From positions 78,520 through 142,519 of the forward strand of contig CACARD010000002.1 of assembly GCA_902534735.1 (NCBI GenBank): a DNA stretch of 64,000 nucleotides. The letters are read 5' to 3'. Shown here piece by piece: positions 17,871-26,739 of the stretch. The notes beneath the pieces are model-generated. The model saw only the letters and a list, made by a program, of their open reading frames with translations, searched no databases and was not told the origin of the DNA. The translations under genes and the position numbers were made by a program. The DNA is from an uncultured Pelagibacteraceae bacterium. Lineage in GTDB: Bacteria; Pseudomonadota; Alphaproteobacteria; Pelagibacterales; Pelagibacteraceae. Positions within the stretch are counted from its first letter, which is position 1, and every line of letters starts with the position of its first letter.

Positions 17871-17954
17871 ATGGGATACCCTAAAAAGCATAGAGGCCGA
17901 AGAAAAATGGGCTCTAAAAAAAGAAGAGCAAGAAAAAAGAATAAGAAAAAGTAA
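17871..17954 (+). CDS. 27-residue highly basic peptide, possible small ribosomal protein
   Basis: A short gene with a near-perfect ribosome-binding site (TAAGGAG, 3 bases before ATG). The product, MGYPKKHRGRRKMGSKKRR followed by ARKKNKKK, is 27 residues, with 17 lysines or arginines. Its spacing of basic residues around an internal KM resembles the tiny AURKAIP1/COX24-type and bS22-like ribosomal proteins of other bacteria, which are of similar size and composition. It lies between the divergent metC leader and the 3' end of mnmA (6-bp gap, convergent). Basic character and the strong SD are seen directly; ribosomal function is inference. Confidence 0.7.
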   Translation: MGYPKKHRGRRKMGSKKRRARKKNKKK

Positions 17955-17960
17955 AATTAA

Positions 17961-19079
17961 TTATTCTTTAATCCAACCACCACCAAGAACTTTGTGACCA
18001 TATTGGTCTTTTTTATAAAAGACACATGCTTGTCCAGGTGAAATACCATCTTCAGAATTATCTAAATTTACCTCAGCATCATTCTTGTTTATAAAATTTA
18101 CATTGGCGCTTAATAACTTTCCTGTAGACCTAACTTTGACTAATATATTTTCATTTAATTCGTTTTTATCGGATAATAGATTAATATTTTTTAAATTAAT
18201 TTTCTTTTTTCCCAGATGTTCTCTTCCTCCAACAATTATCTCATTATTTTCTGCATCAATTTTAATTACATATAATGCCTCTTTGTCAGATACTTTAATT
18301 CCTTTTCTTTGACCAATAGTAAAATTTATAATTCCATCATGAACGCCTATTACTTCACCATTTAGATTTTTAATATTGCCTTTTTTCAAAGAATCTGGCT
18401 TAAACTTTTTTATTACTGATGAATAGTCTCCGTTAGGAACAAAACATATATCTTGACTGTCTGGCTTATCTGCAACATTTAAATTTAGTTTTTTAGCAAT
18501 TTCTCTAGTTTCATTTTTTAACATTCGACCTAATGGAAATCGTAAATAATTTAATTGCTCTCTTGTAGTATTAAATAGAAAATAACTTTGATCTCTATTT
18601 TCATCTACTGCTCTATACATATTATTTTTTTCATTTATTGTTATATTTTTAACATAATGACCTGTAATCAAAGCATCGGCATTTAAATCTTTGGCAACTT
18701 CATACAAATCTTTAAATTTGACAGTTTGATTACACTGTACGCATGGTATTGGAGTTTCTCCTTTTAAGTAACTTTCTACAAAATTATCAATAACTCCTTG
18801 CTTAAATTTATCTTGGTAATAAAGAATTTTATGATCAATATCTAATTTATGAGCAACTCTTTTTGCGTCTATAACATCTTGACCTGAGCAACATACTTTT
18901 GATTTAACAACTTCTTTACTATCGTTGTATAGTTTTAATGTTATACCAGTTACATTATATCCTTGCATTTTCATCAAACCTGCAACTGTAGATGAGTCTA
19001 CACCACCAGACATAGCTACAATTACTTTTGTATCAGACGGTTTCTTATCTAATCCAATTGAGTTTAAGTCTAAATTCAT
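17961..19079 (-). CDS. mnmA: tRNA-specific 2-thiouridylase
   Basis: MnmA adds sulfur to U34 of tRNA-Glu, tRNA-Gln and tRNA-Lys. The 372-residue protein has the PP-loop SGGVDSS (residues 24-30), the nucleophile region [11 protein letters not shown] (Cys116), and the second catalytic cysteine in [21 protein letters not shown] and the C-terminal SPGQACVFY complete the family pattern. Length and start are normal. Adjacent + strand genes are divergent (41 bp upstream) and convergent (the basic peptide downstream). Confidence 0.95.
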   Translation of the reverse strand: MNLDLNSIGLDKKPSDTKVIVAMSGGVDSSTVAGLMKMQGYNVTGITLKLYNDSKEVVKSKVCCSGQDVIDAKRVAHKLDIDHKILYYQDKFKQGVIDNFVESYLKGETPIPCVQCNQTVKFKDLYEVAKDLNADALITGHYVKNITINEKNNMYRAVDENRDQSYFLFNTTREQLNYLRFPLGRMLKNETREIAKKLNLNVADKPDSQDICFVPNGDYSSVIKKFKPDSLKKGNIKNLNGEVIGVHDGIINFTIGQRKGIKVSDKEALYVIKIDAENNEIIVGGREHLGKKKINLKNINLLSDKNELNENILVKVRSTGKLLSANVNFINKNDAEVNLDNSEDGISPGQACVFYKKDQYGHKVLGGGWIKE

Positions 19080-19120
19080 GTGCTGGTATTTACACTCATT
19101 TCTAATATAAGTAAAATCAA

Positions 19121-19288
19121 ATGATTTTAGATTTTGAACCAGGTGATAAAGTTATAAATCCTAATAATAAAGATTGGGGAATTGGACAAGTACAATCAAT
19201 TATTAAAGAAAAAGTGACTGTGAATTTCGAAAATGTAGGAAAAAAAGTTATCAATGCTAAAAATATTGAATTAGAAAAATTAGAATAA
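19121..19288 (+). CDS. DUF3553-like small protein
   Basis: A 55-residue protein, [24 protein letters not shown] at the start, ending two strands later in [14 protein letters not shown]. The pattern of a tryptophan-glycine-x-glycine-x-V strand in a small beta barrel resembles DUF3553, a domain also found as a C-terminal part of some bacterial UvrD/CarD-like proteins. Its stop directly abuts the cysQ start (0-bp gap), so it is surely translated with cysQ. The function is unknown. Confidence 0.75.
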   Translation: MILDFEPGDKVINPNNKDWGIGQVQSIIKEKVTVNFENVGKKVINAKNIELEKLE

Positions 19289-20059
19289 ATGAAACAAATC
19301 GAAATAAAGGCAGCTATTGAAAAACTGATTGACACTTTTTTATACGCAGGAAAAGTTTCAATAGAATTAAGAGAAAAAGGATTAAAAAAAGAAATTAAGG
19401 AAGATAACACACCTGTTAGCAATGGTGATCTTGAAGTTAATAGAATTTTAACTGAAAAAATAAATGACTTAACTCCTCAAATACCGATTGTATCAGAAGA
19501 AACTAGTCATAATAAATCCAAGAAAGATTTAAAAAATTTTTGGCTAATAGATCCAATTGATGGTACTTATGATTACATTAATGATCTTGACGAATTTACT
19601 CTAAATGCTGGTTTAATAATTAATAATCGAGCAGTAGCAGGTATAATATATGCACCCGCTAAAAATAGATTATTTTATTCTTATGATAAAGGTTGTTCAT
19701 TTGAAATAATTAATAGTAAACATGTAAAATTAGACTGTTCAAAAATTTCAAATAATAAACTTAAATTTGTATCATATTCAAATAAACTAAAACCTGAAAT
19801 TAGCAAAATATATCAAACAATGAATGTTAGTGAATTTAAAAGGATGAAAAGTTCTTTAAAATTTTGTGTAATAGCTTCAAATGAATACGATGGATATGTT
19901 GCAGAGCCTAGAGCATGTGAATGGGATATAGCAGCTGGACATGCTATTCTTGAAAATGCAGGGGGTATAGTTACAGATTTTGATGGAAATGAAATACTTT
20001 ACGGAAAAGAAAATTTTAAAAATCCTAGTATAATTTTGAAAAGAAATAAAAATATATAA
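19289..20059 (+). CDS. cysQ: 3'(2'),5'-bisphosphate nucleotidase
   Basis: A 256-residue member of the inositol monophosphatase superfamily. The metal motifs are intact: VSEETSHN, WLIDPIDGTYDYIN, and EWDIAAGHAILENAGG near the C-terminus. CysQ removes the 3' phosphate from PAP or PAPS, recycling the by-product of sulfur assimilation. Inositol monophosphatase (SuhB-like) activity is an alternative, but the TYDYIN variation after DPIDGT and the length suit CysQ. It follows the DUF3553 gene without a gap and overlaps the next small gene by one base. Confidence 0.85.
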   Translation: MKQIEIKAAIEKLIDTFLYAGKVSIELREKGLKKEIKEDNTPVSNGDLEVNRILTEKINDLTPQIPIVSEETSHNKSKKDLKNFWLIDPIDGTYDYINDLDEFTLNAGLIINNRAVAGIIYAPAKNRLFYSYDKGCSFEIINSKHVKLDCSKISNNKLKFVSYSNKLKPEISKIYQTMNVSEFKRMKSSLKFCVIASNEYDGYVAEPRACEWDIAAGHAILENAGGIVTDFDGNEILYGKENFKNPSIILKRNKNI

Positions 20060-20208
20060 TGAGTGAGCAATTAAGAATAATATTAATTATAATAGTTTCT
20101 GTATCAATTTTTGGATTGATAGTATTTGTGATGGTAAAAAACTATATCAAAAGCAAAATTCAGTATTATTTAGAAGAAAAAAATAAAAAGTCTAAAGAAG
20201 ATTTATAA
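20059..20208 (+). CDS. Small single-span membrane protein
   Basis: A 49-residue protein whose ATG overlaps the cysQ stop (TAATG). It has a strong hydrophobic helix at about residues 7-26 (IILIIIVSVSIFGLIVFVMV), then a charged lysine/glutamate-rich tail. The 3' end overlaps recX on the opposite strand by 17 bp. Translational coupling to cysQ supports it as a real gene. No family or function recognised. Confidence 0.65.
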   Translation: MSEQLRIILIIIVSVSIFGLIVFVMVKNYIKSKIQYYLEEKNKKSKEDL

Positions 20209-20755
20209 TTTTCAAATATTCCTCTTTATCTAGTTCCATTACTCTTCTGGAAACTTCAAAATCAAATCCAGATCTTGCTAATATACCAATATCTTTTTTA
20301 TAGAATAATGGTCTATTATCTTCAGTTCTTGAAGGACCAATTCTTTTTTTTTTACAAACTTTTATGGCTGAAAAAAAATCTTGATCTTCATTATTTTCAT
20401 TAATTTGTTCAATTGTATTTTTAATATATTTTTCTCCAACCCCTTTACTTATTAAATAATTTCTAATCTTATTTATTGATGAACCTCTTTGGATTAGACT
20501 TTTTGCTTTTGTTTCTGAATAAAATTTATCATTTATAAATTTAGATTTTTCTAAATCTTCAGCTACAATCTCGATTAGATCTGAAATATTGCTTCTTTTA
20601 ACGTTATCAACTTTAGATCTTAAATATTTCTTTAAAAGATATGTTTTTAGCTGTTGTTTTGATGGTGCAAATTTTTCTACATAATTAAGTGCAAAGTTGC
20701 GCATTTCATCAATTGTCGCTTCTAAGTTTTTTTTTTTATTTTTTATAGGAATCAT
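20192..20755 (-). CDS. recX: Regulatory protein RecX
   Basis: RecX modulates RecA filament activity in recombination and SOS repair. The 187-residue product contains repeated three-helix modules: FALNYVEKFAPSKQQLKTYLLKKYL, IVEDLEK...DKFYSETKAKSLIQRGSSINKIRNYLISKGV, and the C-terminal KIGPSR-like segment followed by KDIGILARSGFDFEVSRRVMEL. I take the ATG at 20755, since the longer frame to 20794 would run into the start of the divergent membrane gene and adds a hydrophobic stretch unlike the family. The protein is divergent from its relatives, but the helical repeat order is convincing. Confidence 0.8.
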   Translation of the reverse strand: MIPIKNKKKNLEATIDEMRNFALNYVEKFAPSKQQLKTYLLKKYLRSKVDNVKRSNISDLIEIVAEDLEKSKFINDKFYSETKAKSLIQRGSSINKIRNYLISKGVGEKYIKNTIEQINENNEDQDFFSAIKVCKKKRIGPSRTEDNRPLFYKKDIGILARSGFDFEVSRRVMELDKEEYLKIINLL

Positions 20756-20782
20756 TATTGCATTTAATATAATATAACCCTG

Positions 20783-21256
20783 ATGATTGAACAAATATCT
20801 GCATTTTTTACAGTAGAAATGATCTATATGTGGTTGAATATAGGTGTAATACCTTTTTGGTTAATGCTTATTATTTTTCCACAAACTAAAGTTTGTGGTT
20901 TATTTGTTACATCAATAATTCCAACATTTATTTTGGCAAGTGTTTATGTTTATCTATTATATATATTTTTTTTCGCAGGATATGATTTTGATAAAAACTT
21001 TATTTTATATTTAAGTTTTTATGATCTTGCTGAGCTTTTTGAGAATAATGAGTTTTTAATTTTATTTTGGACGCACTTCTTAGCTATAAATTTGTTTTGT
21101 GGATCTTGGATTGTTAGAGATAGCCAGAGGTTTTACATGTCAAAAATTCTAGTCTTTTTTCCTTTAATAATCACATATTTTATTGGTCCTTTAGGATTAT
21201 TTATATACTGGGTGATAAGAATTTTTTTCGCAAAGAGAATAAGTTTATTTGATTAA
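20783..21256 (+). CDS. ABA4-like integral membrane protein (DUF4281)
   Basis: A 157-residue protein with four hydrophobic helices. The order fits the ABA4-like family: MWLNIGVIPFWLMLIIFPQTK, IIPTFILASVYVYLL, FWTHFLAINLFCGSWIVRDSQR, and LGLFIYWVIRIFF. The W-x3-L-F-x-G-x-W-I-x-R-D motif in helix 3 is the most diagnostic. The plant founder is needed for neoxanthin formation, whereas bacterial members have no proven role. It is divergent from recX and convergent with the rhodanese gene. Confidence 0.75.
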   Translation: MIEQISAFFTVEMIYMWLNIGVIPFWLMLIIFPQTKVCGLFVTSIIPTFILASVYVYLLYIFFFAGYDFDKNFILYLSFYDLAELFENNEFLILFWTHFLAINLFCGSWIVRDSQRFYMSKILVFFPLIITYFIGPLGLFIYWVIRIFFAKRISLFD

Positions 21257-21259
21257 TTT

Positions 21260-21646
21260 TTATTTCTCTACTTTAAAGCCACTGCTCTTCATTTGAGAAA
21301 AGCCACCATCTATATGTGAAATTTTTTCAAACCCCATATCTTTCAATGATTTTGTAGCTAGTGCAGATCTTAGTCCACCTGCACAAAATAAAACCATTTC
21401 TTTGTTCATATCTATCTTGCCTTCTTTAAAGTAAGGACTATCTGGATCCATCCAAAACTCTAACATTCCTCTAGGAATGTGATGAGAATTTTCTATTCTT
21501 CCCATTTTCTCAAGTTCTCGAATATCTCTTATGTCAATTAAATTGCATTTATCACTGTTTACCATCTCTAATGCTTCTGCTGGGGAAAGTGTCTTGATTT
21601 CTGTCAAAGCTTCTGCGACTAATGTTTGTGCTGATTTAATGCTCAT
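21260..21646 (-). CDS. Rhodanese-like sulfurtransferase domain protein
   Basis: A single rhodanese domain of 128 residues. The active-site loop is FCAGGLRSALA (Cys88), preceded by NLIDIRDIRELEKMGRIENSHHIPRG, the usual rhodanese strand and substrate-binding arginines. Such proteins move sulfane sulfur between persulfides and acceptors. The active loop CAGGLRS binds a persulfide and fits sulfur-transfer over phosphatase roles. Divergent from the peroxiredoxin gene across 43 bp. Confidence 0.88.
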   Translation of the reverse strand: MSIKSAQTLVAEALTEIKTLSPAEALEMVNSDKCNLIDIRDIRELEKMGRIENSHHIPRGMLEFWMDPDSPYFKEGKIDMNKEMVLFCAGGLRSALATKSLKDMGFEKISHIDGGFSQMKSSGFKVEK

Positions 21647-21689
21647 AAAGGTTTAATACATCATTATAAATTTTAATCTACGAAAAAAT

Positions 21690-22139
21690 ATGCCAAATAA
21701 AGCTCCTAATTTCAAAATCCCATCAACCAATTCAAAACTTTTAGAGCTAAAGAAAATCAAAAGTAAATATAAAGTTTTATATTTCTATCCAAAAGATAAT
21801 ACACCAGGCTGCACAGTTGAAACAAAAGACTTCAATTCTCTACTTTCACAATTTAAAAAATTAGACTGTGAAGTTATTGGTATTTCTAAAGATAGTATGG
21901 AAAGTCATGAAAAATTTAGAGATAAATTTAAAATTAAGTTTGATTTGGTAGCAGACGTAAAAAAAGAGGCCATTAAAGCATACAAAGTTTGGGGTAAAAA
22001 AAAATTCATGGGTAGAGAATTTATGGGATTAATAAGAAGTACATTTTTATTAAAAGATGACAAAATTATTAAAGAGTGGCGTTCAGTAAAAGTTAAAGAC
22101 CACGCAAAAGAAGTGTTAGAATTTTTAAAAACAGTTTAA
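21690..22139 (+). CDS. bcp: Thiol peroxidase, Bcp/PrxQ type
   Basis: A 149-residue atypical peroxiredoxin that reduces hydrogen peroxide and organic hydroperoxides. The peroxidatic Cys41 sits in YFYPKDNTPGCTVETKDF, the standard PrxQ motif. The position five residues later is threonine/lysine rather than a second cysteine, so this is a 1-Cys type. GLIRSTFLLKDDKIIKEW completes the fold. It is followed by a strong terminator. Confidence 0.92.
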   Translation: MPNKAPNFKIPSTNSKLLELKKIKSKYKVLYFYPKDNTPGCTVETKDFNSLLSQFKKLDCEVIGISKDSMESHEKFRDKFKIKFDLVADVKKEAIKAYKVWGKKKFMGREFMGLIRSTFLLKDDKIIKEWRSVKVKDHAKEVLEFLKTV

Positions 22140-22142
22140 TAA

Positions 22143-22170
22143 AAAAAGGCCCCATTTACGGGGCCTTTTT
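22143..22170. terminator. Bidirectional terminator between bcp and amt
   Basis: The arms AAAAAGGCCCC and GGGGCCTTTTT form a perfect 11-bp stem with a 6-base loop. T runs follow on both strands, so it can end both convergent genes. A second small hairpin (22173-22196, arms TTTAACT/AGTTAAA) lies between it and the amt stop, with a polypurine loop GGGAGGG. Confidence 0.92.
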
Positions 22171-22197
22171 AGTTTAACTTAAGGGAGGGAGTTAAAT

Positions 22198-23499
22198 TTA
22201 GTCTCTTATAGCGTAAGCTATTACACCAGTTTCAGTTACGTCTGTACCTTTCAGTTCAGCCTCTTTACTTAATCTGATACCCATAGTGTTTTTCATAATT
22301 GCCCATACAATGTATGATACTACAAAAACAAATGCGTTGATCGAGATTACACCGATTAACTGTGCACTAAAATTTGCGTCAGAGTTTGTTAGTGGAACAG
22401 CTAATGTTCCCCAAACTCCAGCAAATAAGTGAGCTGGTATTGCACCAACAACATCATCAATCTTAAATGAGAATAATAGTTTTGTTCCAAACACTACTAT
22501 TAATCCACCGATTGCACCGATGAATATTGCTGCTATAGGTGCTGGCGCTAATGGTTCAGCTGTTATTGCAACTAATCCACCAATCGCACCGTTAAGCATT
22601 TGAACTACATCAGTTTTACCATACATTAATCTAGTAATTACTGCTGCTGCTAAAACACCACCACACGCTGCTAAGTTTGTATTAATAAATATGTTTGATA
22701 CAGCTACTGCATCATCGAAAGTTCCCATAGCAAGCTGTGAACCACCGTTGAAACCGAACCAACCTAACCATAAAATAAATACTCCAACTGTTACCAAAGG
22801 TATAGAAGAAGCTGCAAATGGTCTCATTGGCTTAGCTGCACCTGATTTATCAAATCTTCCTGTTCTTGCACCTAACAACATAGCACCTGCTAAAGCTGCA
22901 GCACCACCAGTTGAGTGTACAAGAGTTGAACCAGCAAAATCAGAGAAACCTAAAGCGGCTAACCAGCCACCACCCCACTGCCATCCCATGACAATTGGAT
23001 AAATGATTCCTGATAAAATTGCTGCAAATAAGAAGAAAGGCCATAATTTAATTCTTTCTGCTAACGTACCAGATACAATTGATACTGTTGTTGCACAGAA
23101 TACCATTTGGAAATACCAATCTGAACCATCTGCATATCCTGTATCAACAGCACTTGCATCAGACCACGGAGTGAATGTTCCTATATAGCCACCTTCTGGA
23201 ATTCCATATGCTAGATTATAACCTACCATCCAGAACATAATTCCAGCGATTGAAAATAATCCTATATTTTTTGCACAAATTACAGATACACTTTTTGAAG
23301 TTACCATTCCTGATTCTAGCATCGCAAATCCGCAAGCCATAAACATGACAAGAAAACCACAAACTAAAAATAGAAATGTATTAAAAATAAATCCAACTTC
23401 TGCAGAGACTGTAGATTCGGCATAACCTACACTTGTCATATTCAGTAAGAAAAACAAACTTACTAAAGGACCGACAAGTTTTTTTAAATGTTTAGTCAT
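22198..23499 (-). CDS. amt: Ammonium transporter
   Basis: A 433-residue Amt/Rh family channel that takes up ammonium. It has a cleavable-signal-like N-terminus (LVGPLVSLFFLLNMTSVGYAES) and eleven membrane helices. The family signature is visible in DFAGSTLVHSTGGAAALAGAMLLG, with pore histidines in VHSTGG and IPAHLFAGVWG. Ribosome-binding site GGAGG precedes the ATG. No glnK/PII gene is adjacent, unlike the usual glnK-amtB pair. High-affinity ammonium uptake is expected in oligotrophic seawater. Confidence 0.95.
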   Translation of the reverse strand: MTKHLKKLVGPLVSLFFLLNMTSVGYAESTVSAEVGFIFNTFLFLVCGFLVMFMACGFAMLESGMVTSKSVSVICAKNIGLFSIAGIMFWMVGYNLAYGIPEGGYIGTFTPWSDASAVDTGYADGSDWYFQMVFCATTVSIVSGTLAERIKLWPFFLFAAILSGIIYPIVMGWQWGGGWLAALGFSDFAGSTLVHSTGGAAALAGAMLLGARTGRFDKSGAAKPMRPFAASSIPLVTVGVFILWLGWFGFNGGSQLAMGTFDDAVAVSNIFINTNLAACGGVLAAAVITRLMYGKTDVVQMLNGAIGGLVAITAEPLAPAPIAAIFIGAIGGLIVVFGTKLLFSFKIDDVVGAIPAHLFAGVWGTLAVPLTNSDANFSAQLIGVISINAFVFVVSYIVWAIMKNTMGIRLSKEAELKGTDVTETGVIAYAIRD

Positions 23500-23595
23500 T
23501 TAACCTCCATTGTTAAAAAGAGGTTCTTATAATTTTAAAATAAATAAAAACTAATGATTGTTGTTAAAAATAGATATGCAGTTTTTGCATGTAGA

Positions 23596-23639
23596 AACAG
23601 CCTTTATCAAGAATTTTAGCATTCCTGATAAAGGCTGTT
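23596..23639 (-). terminator. Terminator hairpin after the HU gene
   Basis: The arms AACAGCCTTTATCA and TGATAAAGGCTGTT form a perfect 14-bp stem, extended inside the loop by GAAT/ATTC. It starts 10 bp after the HU stop. Only a short T stretch follows on the minus strand, so it may stabilise the mRNA 3' end as well as terminate. Confidence 0.8.
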
Positions 23640-23648
23640 AAATAAGAT

Positions 23649-23924
23649 TTACTTGTTAAATACTTCTTTAAGTGCTTTAGCAGGTAAAAACTTTACCTTT
23701 TGAGAAGCAGCGATTTGAATTTGCTCTCCAGTTCTTGGATTACGTCCAATTCGGGCTTTTCTTTTAGCCACTTTATATGTACCAAAACCTGCAATCTTTA
23801 CAGAATCGTCGTTTTTCAACGCATCTAGTATAGTATTCGTAATAGTATCAAAAGTACGCTCTGCATCAGCTTTACTTTGATTTAACGAACCAGCTAGCTT
23901 TGCTACTAATTGTTTTTTGTTCAT
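23649..23924 (-). CDS. hup: HU-type nucleoid DNA-binding protein
   Basis: A 91-residue HU/IHF-family histone-like protein that bends and compacts DNA. The family signature is intact: VKIAGFGTYKVAKRKARIGRNPRTGEQIQIAASQKVKFLPAKALKE, with the DNA-intercalating proline in GRNPRTG. It begins MNKKQLVAKLAGSLNQSKADAERT. The HU length and the lack of IHF-specific residues favour HU. Single-gene transcript: terminator downstream, about 150 bp of AT-rich DNA upstream that separates it from rseP and likely holds its promoter. Confidence 0.95.
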   Translation of the reverse strand: MNKKQLVAKLAGSLNQSKADAERTFDTITNTILDALKNDDSVKIAGFGTYKVAKRKARIGRNPRTGEQIQIAASQKVKFLPAKALKEVFNK

Positions 23925-24077
23925 TTTAGCTCCGGTTTTAAAGGTTTATGGAACTATACTTAACAAAATCATTGATAATTCAAGCTTTTTTTTAGTATAT
24001 ATTTTTTTTTGAACAACAATATATAGTGGTAAAAAAAGTCAATAAATACAATGTTTTTTTTAGCTATTAAAAAAGCC

Positions 24078-25187
24078 TTAAAATAAGCCTAAATCTTTAA
24101 GGTCATTAAATGTTGCGAAAAACATTAAAGATAACAACAAAAACATTCCGATTCGAAAAAAACCTTCCTGTGTTTTTTGACTTAAAGGACGACCTAAAAC
24201 TTTTTCAAATGCGTAAAACATGAGATGTCCTCCGTCTAATAAAGGTATGGGAAACAAGTTAATTAATCCTAAACTTATTGAAATATAAGCCATCATACTG
24301 ACAAAAGGTATAATTCCAAATTCTGCAACTTGGCCAGAAATTTTAGCAATTCTAATTGGACCACCCAATTGAGAGCTGTCACCTGCTCCTGTAAACATTG
24401 ATCCAAGATATTTAAGTGATGAAGTTGTTACAAAATAAACTTCATTAAATGATTGAAGTAAAGCTTGTGCAGGTCCAAGTTTTTTGTGGGTTATTTGATT
24501 GTTATAAGGACTAAGTTTAATACCAACCATCCTTTTCTTTAGTTTGTTTCCTAATTCATCAACGCTATCAACAAAATTTGGCTTTACTTTTAAAATTATC
24601 TCCTGGTCATATCTTGAAACTTTAAAATCGATAAATTCTGATGTTGACATTGCTATTAATTTAGAAACATCAAGAATACTCTCTACTTTTGAATTATCTA
24701 TTTCAATAATAACATCATTTTTTTGCATTCCAGCAACTTCTGCTGGGCTATCTTTTAATACTTCATCAATTACAGCTGGTGTAAAATCTTTACCTGCAAA
24801 CATGTATATGAAAGTAAAAATGACTAAAGCTAATATAAAATTAGCCAATGGTCCTCCAGCAACAATTAATGCTCTTTGGTAAAGAGGTTTTGTTACAAAC
24901 AATTTATGTTGGTCTTCTTTGCTATATTTTTTTAGTAGTTCCTCTTGATCTGCTTGTGAGAATACATTCCTATCTCCGAAAAATTTTACATAACCGCCTA
25001 GTGGTATCCAACAAACTTTCCATCTTGTCCCTGATTTATCGTTCCATCCAAATAATTCTCGACCAAAACCTATCGAAAAATCTGTTACACCAACACCATA
25101 TCTTTTTGCAAAATAGTAATGTCCATATTCATGAATGAAAACAACAACAACGATTAATACAATAAATGGTAATATAAAATTGAGCAT
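24078..25187 (-). CDS. rseP: Site-2 intramembrane zinc protease
   Basis: RseP cuts membrane-embedded regulators and leftover signal peptides, releasing for instance anti-sigma factors in envelope stress. The 369-residue protein has the zinc motif HEYGH (His19, Glu20, His23) in the first membrane helix, a PDZ domain (about residues 120-200) with VAGMQKNDVIIEIDNSKV, and the third zinc ligand in NLFPIPLLDGGHL. Final membrane helices at about 330-365. Length is slightly short of the two-PDZ E. coli form, consistent with a single PDZ domain. No bamA or cdsA neighbours are present. Confidence 0.93.
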   Translation of the reverse strand: MLNFILPFIVLIVVVVFIHEYGHYYFAKRYGVGVTDFSIGFGRELFGWNDKSGTRWKVCWIPLGGYVKFFGDRNVFSQADQEELLKKYSKEDQHKLFVTKPLYQRALIVAGGPLANFILALVIFTFIYMFAGKDFTPAVIDEVLKDSPAEVAGMQKNDVIIEIDNSKVESILDVSKLIAMSTSEFIDFKVSRYDQEIILKVKPNFVDSVDELGNKLKKRMVGIKLSPYNNQITHKKLGPAQALLQSFNEVYFVTTSSLKYLGSMFTGAGDSSQLGGPIRIAKISGQVAEFGIIPFVSMMAYISISLGLINLFPIPLLDGGHLMFYAFEKVLGRPLSQKTQEGFFRIGMFLLLSLMFFATFNDLKDLGLF

Positions 25188-25228
25188 TTATTAAATTATA
25201 CAATAATTAGGTTTTTAATAAACATCAA

Positions 25229-26659
25229 TTATTTCAATTTCCATGCAATTATTGGTGATAAAGTTGCCGCAATAAATGAACAAAATAAAAGAGATTGAGA
25301 AATATACGATGGTGCTAAATCCATTGGCAAAATTATGCCAAATAGTATTGATTTAGAAAAATCAGGGCTTGGAAAAAATAATAGTCCTGCAATTAATCCT
25401 ATTAATATAGAAACATATGCATTTTTTTCATCATAAGATTTTGAATAAAAAGTATAAAAAACACTTAAAACAGCCGCACAACAAAATAAATCTGCTATTA
25501 AGAATAAATAAAGAATACTAAATCCTTTTGATGCAACAAAAAAAGCTATGACCGAAAGAAAAATAACAAATTGTTTTGAGATATTTAAATGATTATTTTT
25601 TAAATTTAATACTTTATCTACATCGACTATTACCAAACTTGAAATAGCATTTATTAAAGTATCAATACTACTTATTGTTAAAGAGATAGCCAAAATTATT
25701 ACAATGACTGAAAATATTATTAAATTTTCTTTTAACAAAATTGAGAAAAATGCAAGATCAGGTATGACACTAGTATCTTGAGAGACAGCCACCAAACCGC
25801 TAAATCCCATAAAAAAGACTATTGGTAATATTATTAAAAATGAAAATATTAAACTTTTTTTTAAAACTTCGTAATTTTTTGCAGCATAAACTCTCTGCCA
25901 ATTACCTTGATGAAAAAGATTAGTTGCAGCTACAGCTATAAAGAAAGTTAAGCCGGCAGTATAATTTGGAAGATAACTAAAACTTAACAAATGCGGATTA
26001 TTATTTTTAATAATTTCAAAATTAAATTCGTTTGTTTCAATTGAGGTAATAAAAATTAAACTAATTATTAAAAGTGCTGTAAATACAAAAAATTGAATGT
26101 TATCTGTGATTAAGGATGCTCTTAACCCTCCATATAATGTGTAAAGTAACGAACATGATATTACTATTAAAGAGGTGATCCACAATTCAGTACCAGATAT
26201 GTAATTAATTAAAAAAGCTACAGCAGTAACTTCAGCAATTAAAAAGATTGTCATATAAAAAATAGAAAAAACTAAAATAAGTTTATAAAGATTTGGTCCA
26301 AACCTTAGTCTTATTATTTCAATAATACTTTTGCCTTGCGGATAACTAGTTCTAAATTTTTTACTAAGATAAATTAAAATAAAAAGCGGAAATGCAGTTC
26401 CTAGTGAATAGCCAATCACTGCACCAATTCCTCCCCATGTTGCTGCTGATGCGGGTCCAAATAAAATCCAAGCACCAAGTGCTGAAGCAACAAGACTTGT
26501 TGTTAAGGATAAAGTTCCAATCGAACGGTTTGCAACTAAATAATTATTAAGTCCTTGAAATTTTTTTGAAAAATAAATTCCAACAAAAACAAATATTAAA
26601 GAAATTGAAATAATTAATATTATTGCTGATGATTGATTGATTATATTTAAATTATTCAT
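25229..26659 (-). CDS. thiV: Sodium:solute symporter under TPP riboswitch control (thiamin-precursor transporter ThiV)
   Basis: A 476-residue SSS-family transporter with about thirteen membrane helices, opening with the signature region LIFVFVGIYFSKKFQGLNNYLVANRSIGTLSLTTSLVASALGAW. GNWQRVYAAKNYE and TISSIDTLINAISSLVIVDV are SSS family landmarks. It is directly preceded by a TPP riboswitch whose 3' end contains the ribosome-binding site. In Ca. Pelagibacter ubique, ThiV is an SSS symporter beneath a TPP riboswitch, proposed to import the thiamin pyrimidine precursor HMP, for which SAR11 is auxotrophic. The riboswitch and family are seen here; the substrate follows from that work. Confidence 0.88.
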   Translation of the reverse strand: MNNLNIINQSSAIILIISISLIFVFVGIYFSKKFQGLNNYLVANRSIGTLSLTTSLVASALGAWILFGPASAATWGGIGAVIGYSLGTAFPLFILIYLSKKFRTSYPQGKSIIEIIRLRFGPNLYKLILVFSIFYMTIFLIAEVTAVAFLINYISGTELWITSLIVISCSLLYTLYGGLRASLITDNIQFFVFTALLIISLIFITSIETNEFNFEIIKNNNPHLLSFSYLPNYTAGLTFFIAVAATNLFHQGNWQRVYAAKNYEVLKKSLIFSFLIILPIVFFMGFSGLVAVSQDTSVIPDLAFFSILLKENLIIFSVIVIILAISLTISSIDTLINAISSLVIVDVDKVLNLKNNHLNISKQFVIFLSVIAFFVASKGFSILYLFLIADLFCCAAVLSVFYTFYSKSYDEKNAYVSILIGLIAGLLFFPSPDFSKSILFGIILPMDLAPSYISQSLLFCSFIAATLSPIIAWKLK

Positions 26660-26661
26660 TT

Positions 26662-26725
26662 TCCCTTTCTGAATTACCGGACAGGTTCTAAGGGTATTTC
26701 TCAGCCTTTTGGCACCCCATTTACA
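26662..26725 (-). ncRNA. TPP riboswitch (THI element)
   Basis: On the minus strand the conserved TPP aptamer blocks occur in order: GGGGTGCC, GGCTGAGA, ACCCTTAGAACCTG, then TCCGGTAATTC and AGAAAGGGAA. The last block is also the Shine-Dalgarno of thiV, 3-8 bases before its ATG. Binding of thiamin diphosphate would close the stem and hide the ribosome-binding site, so control is probably translational. The compact form with little spacer is consistent with a streamlined genome. Confidence 0.95.
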
Positions 26726-26739
26726 ACTTATTTCAAAGA

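Noticed and set aside
22691..23188. Open frames on the plus strand opposite amt
   Set aside because: Proline/alanine/asparagine-rich shadows of a conserved membrane protein gene, without ribosome-binding sites.
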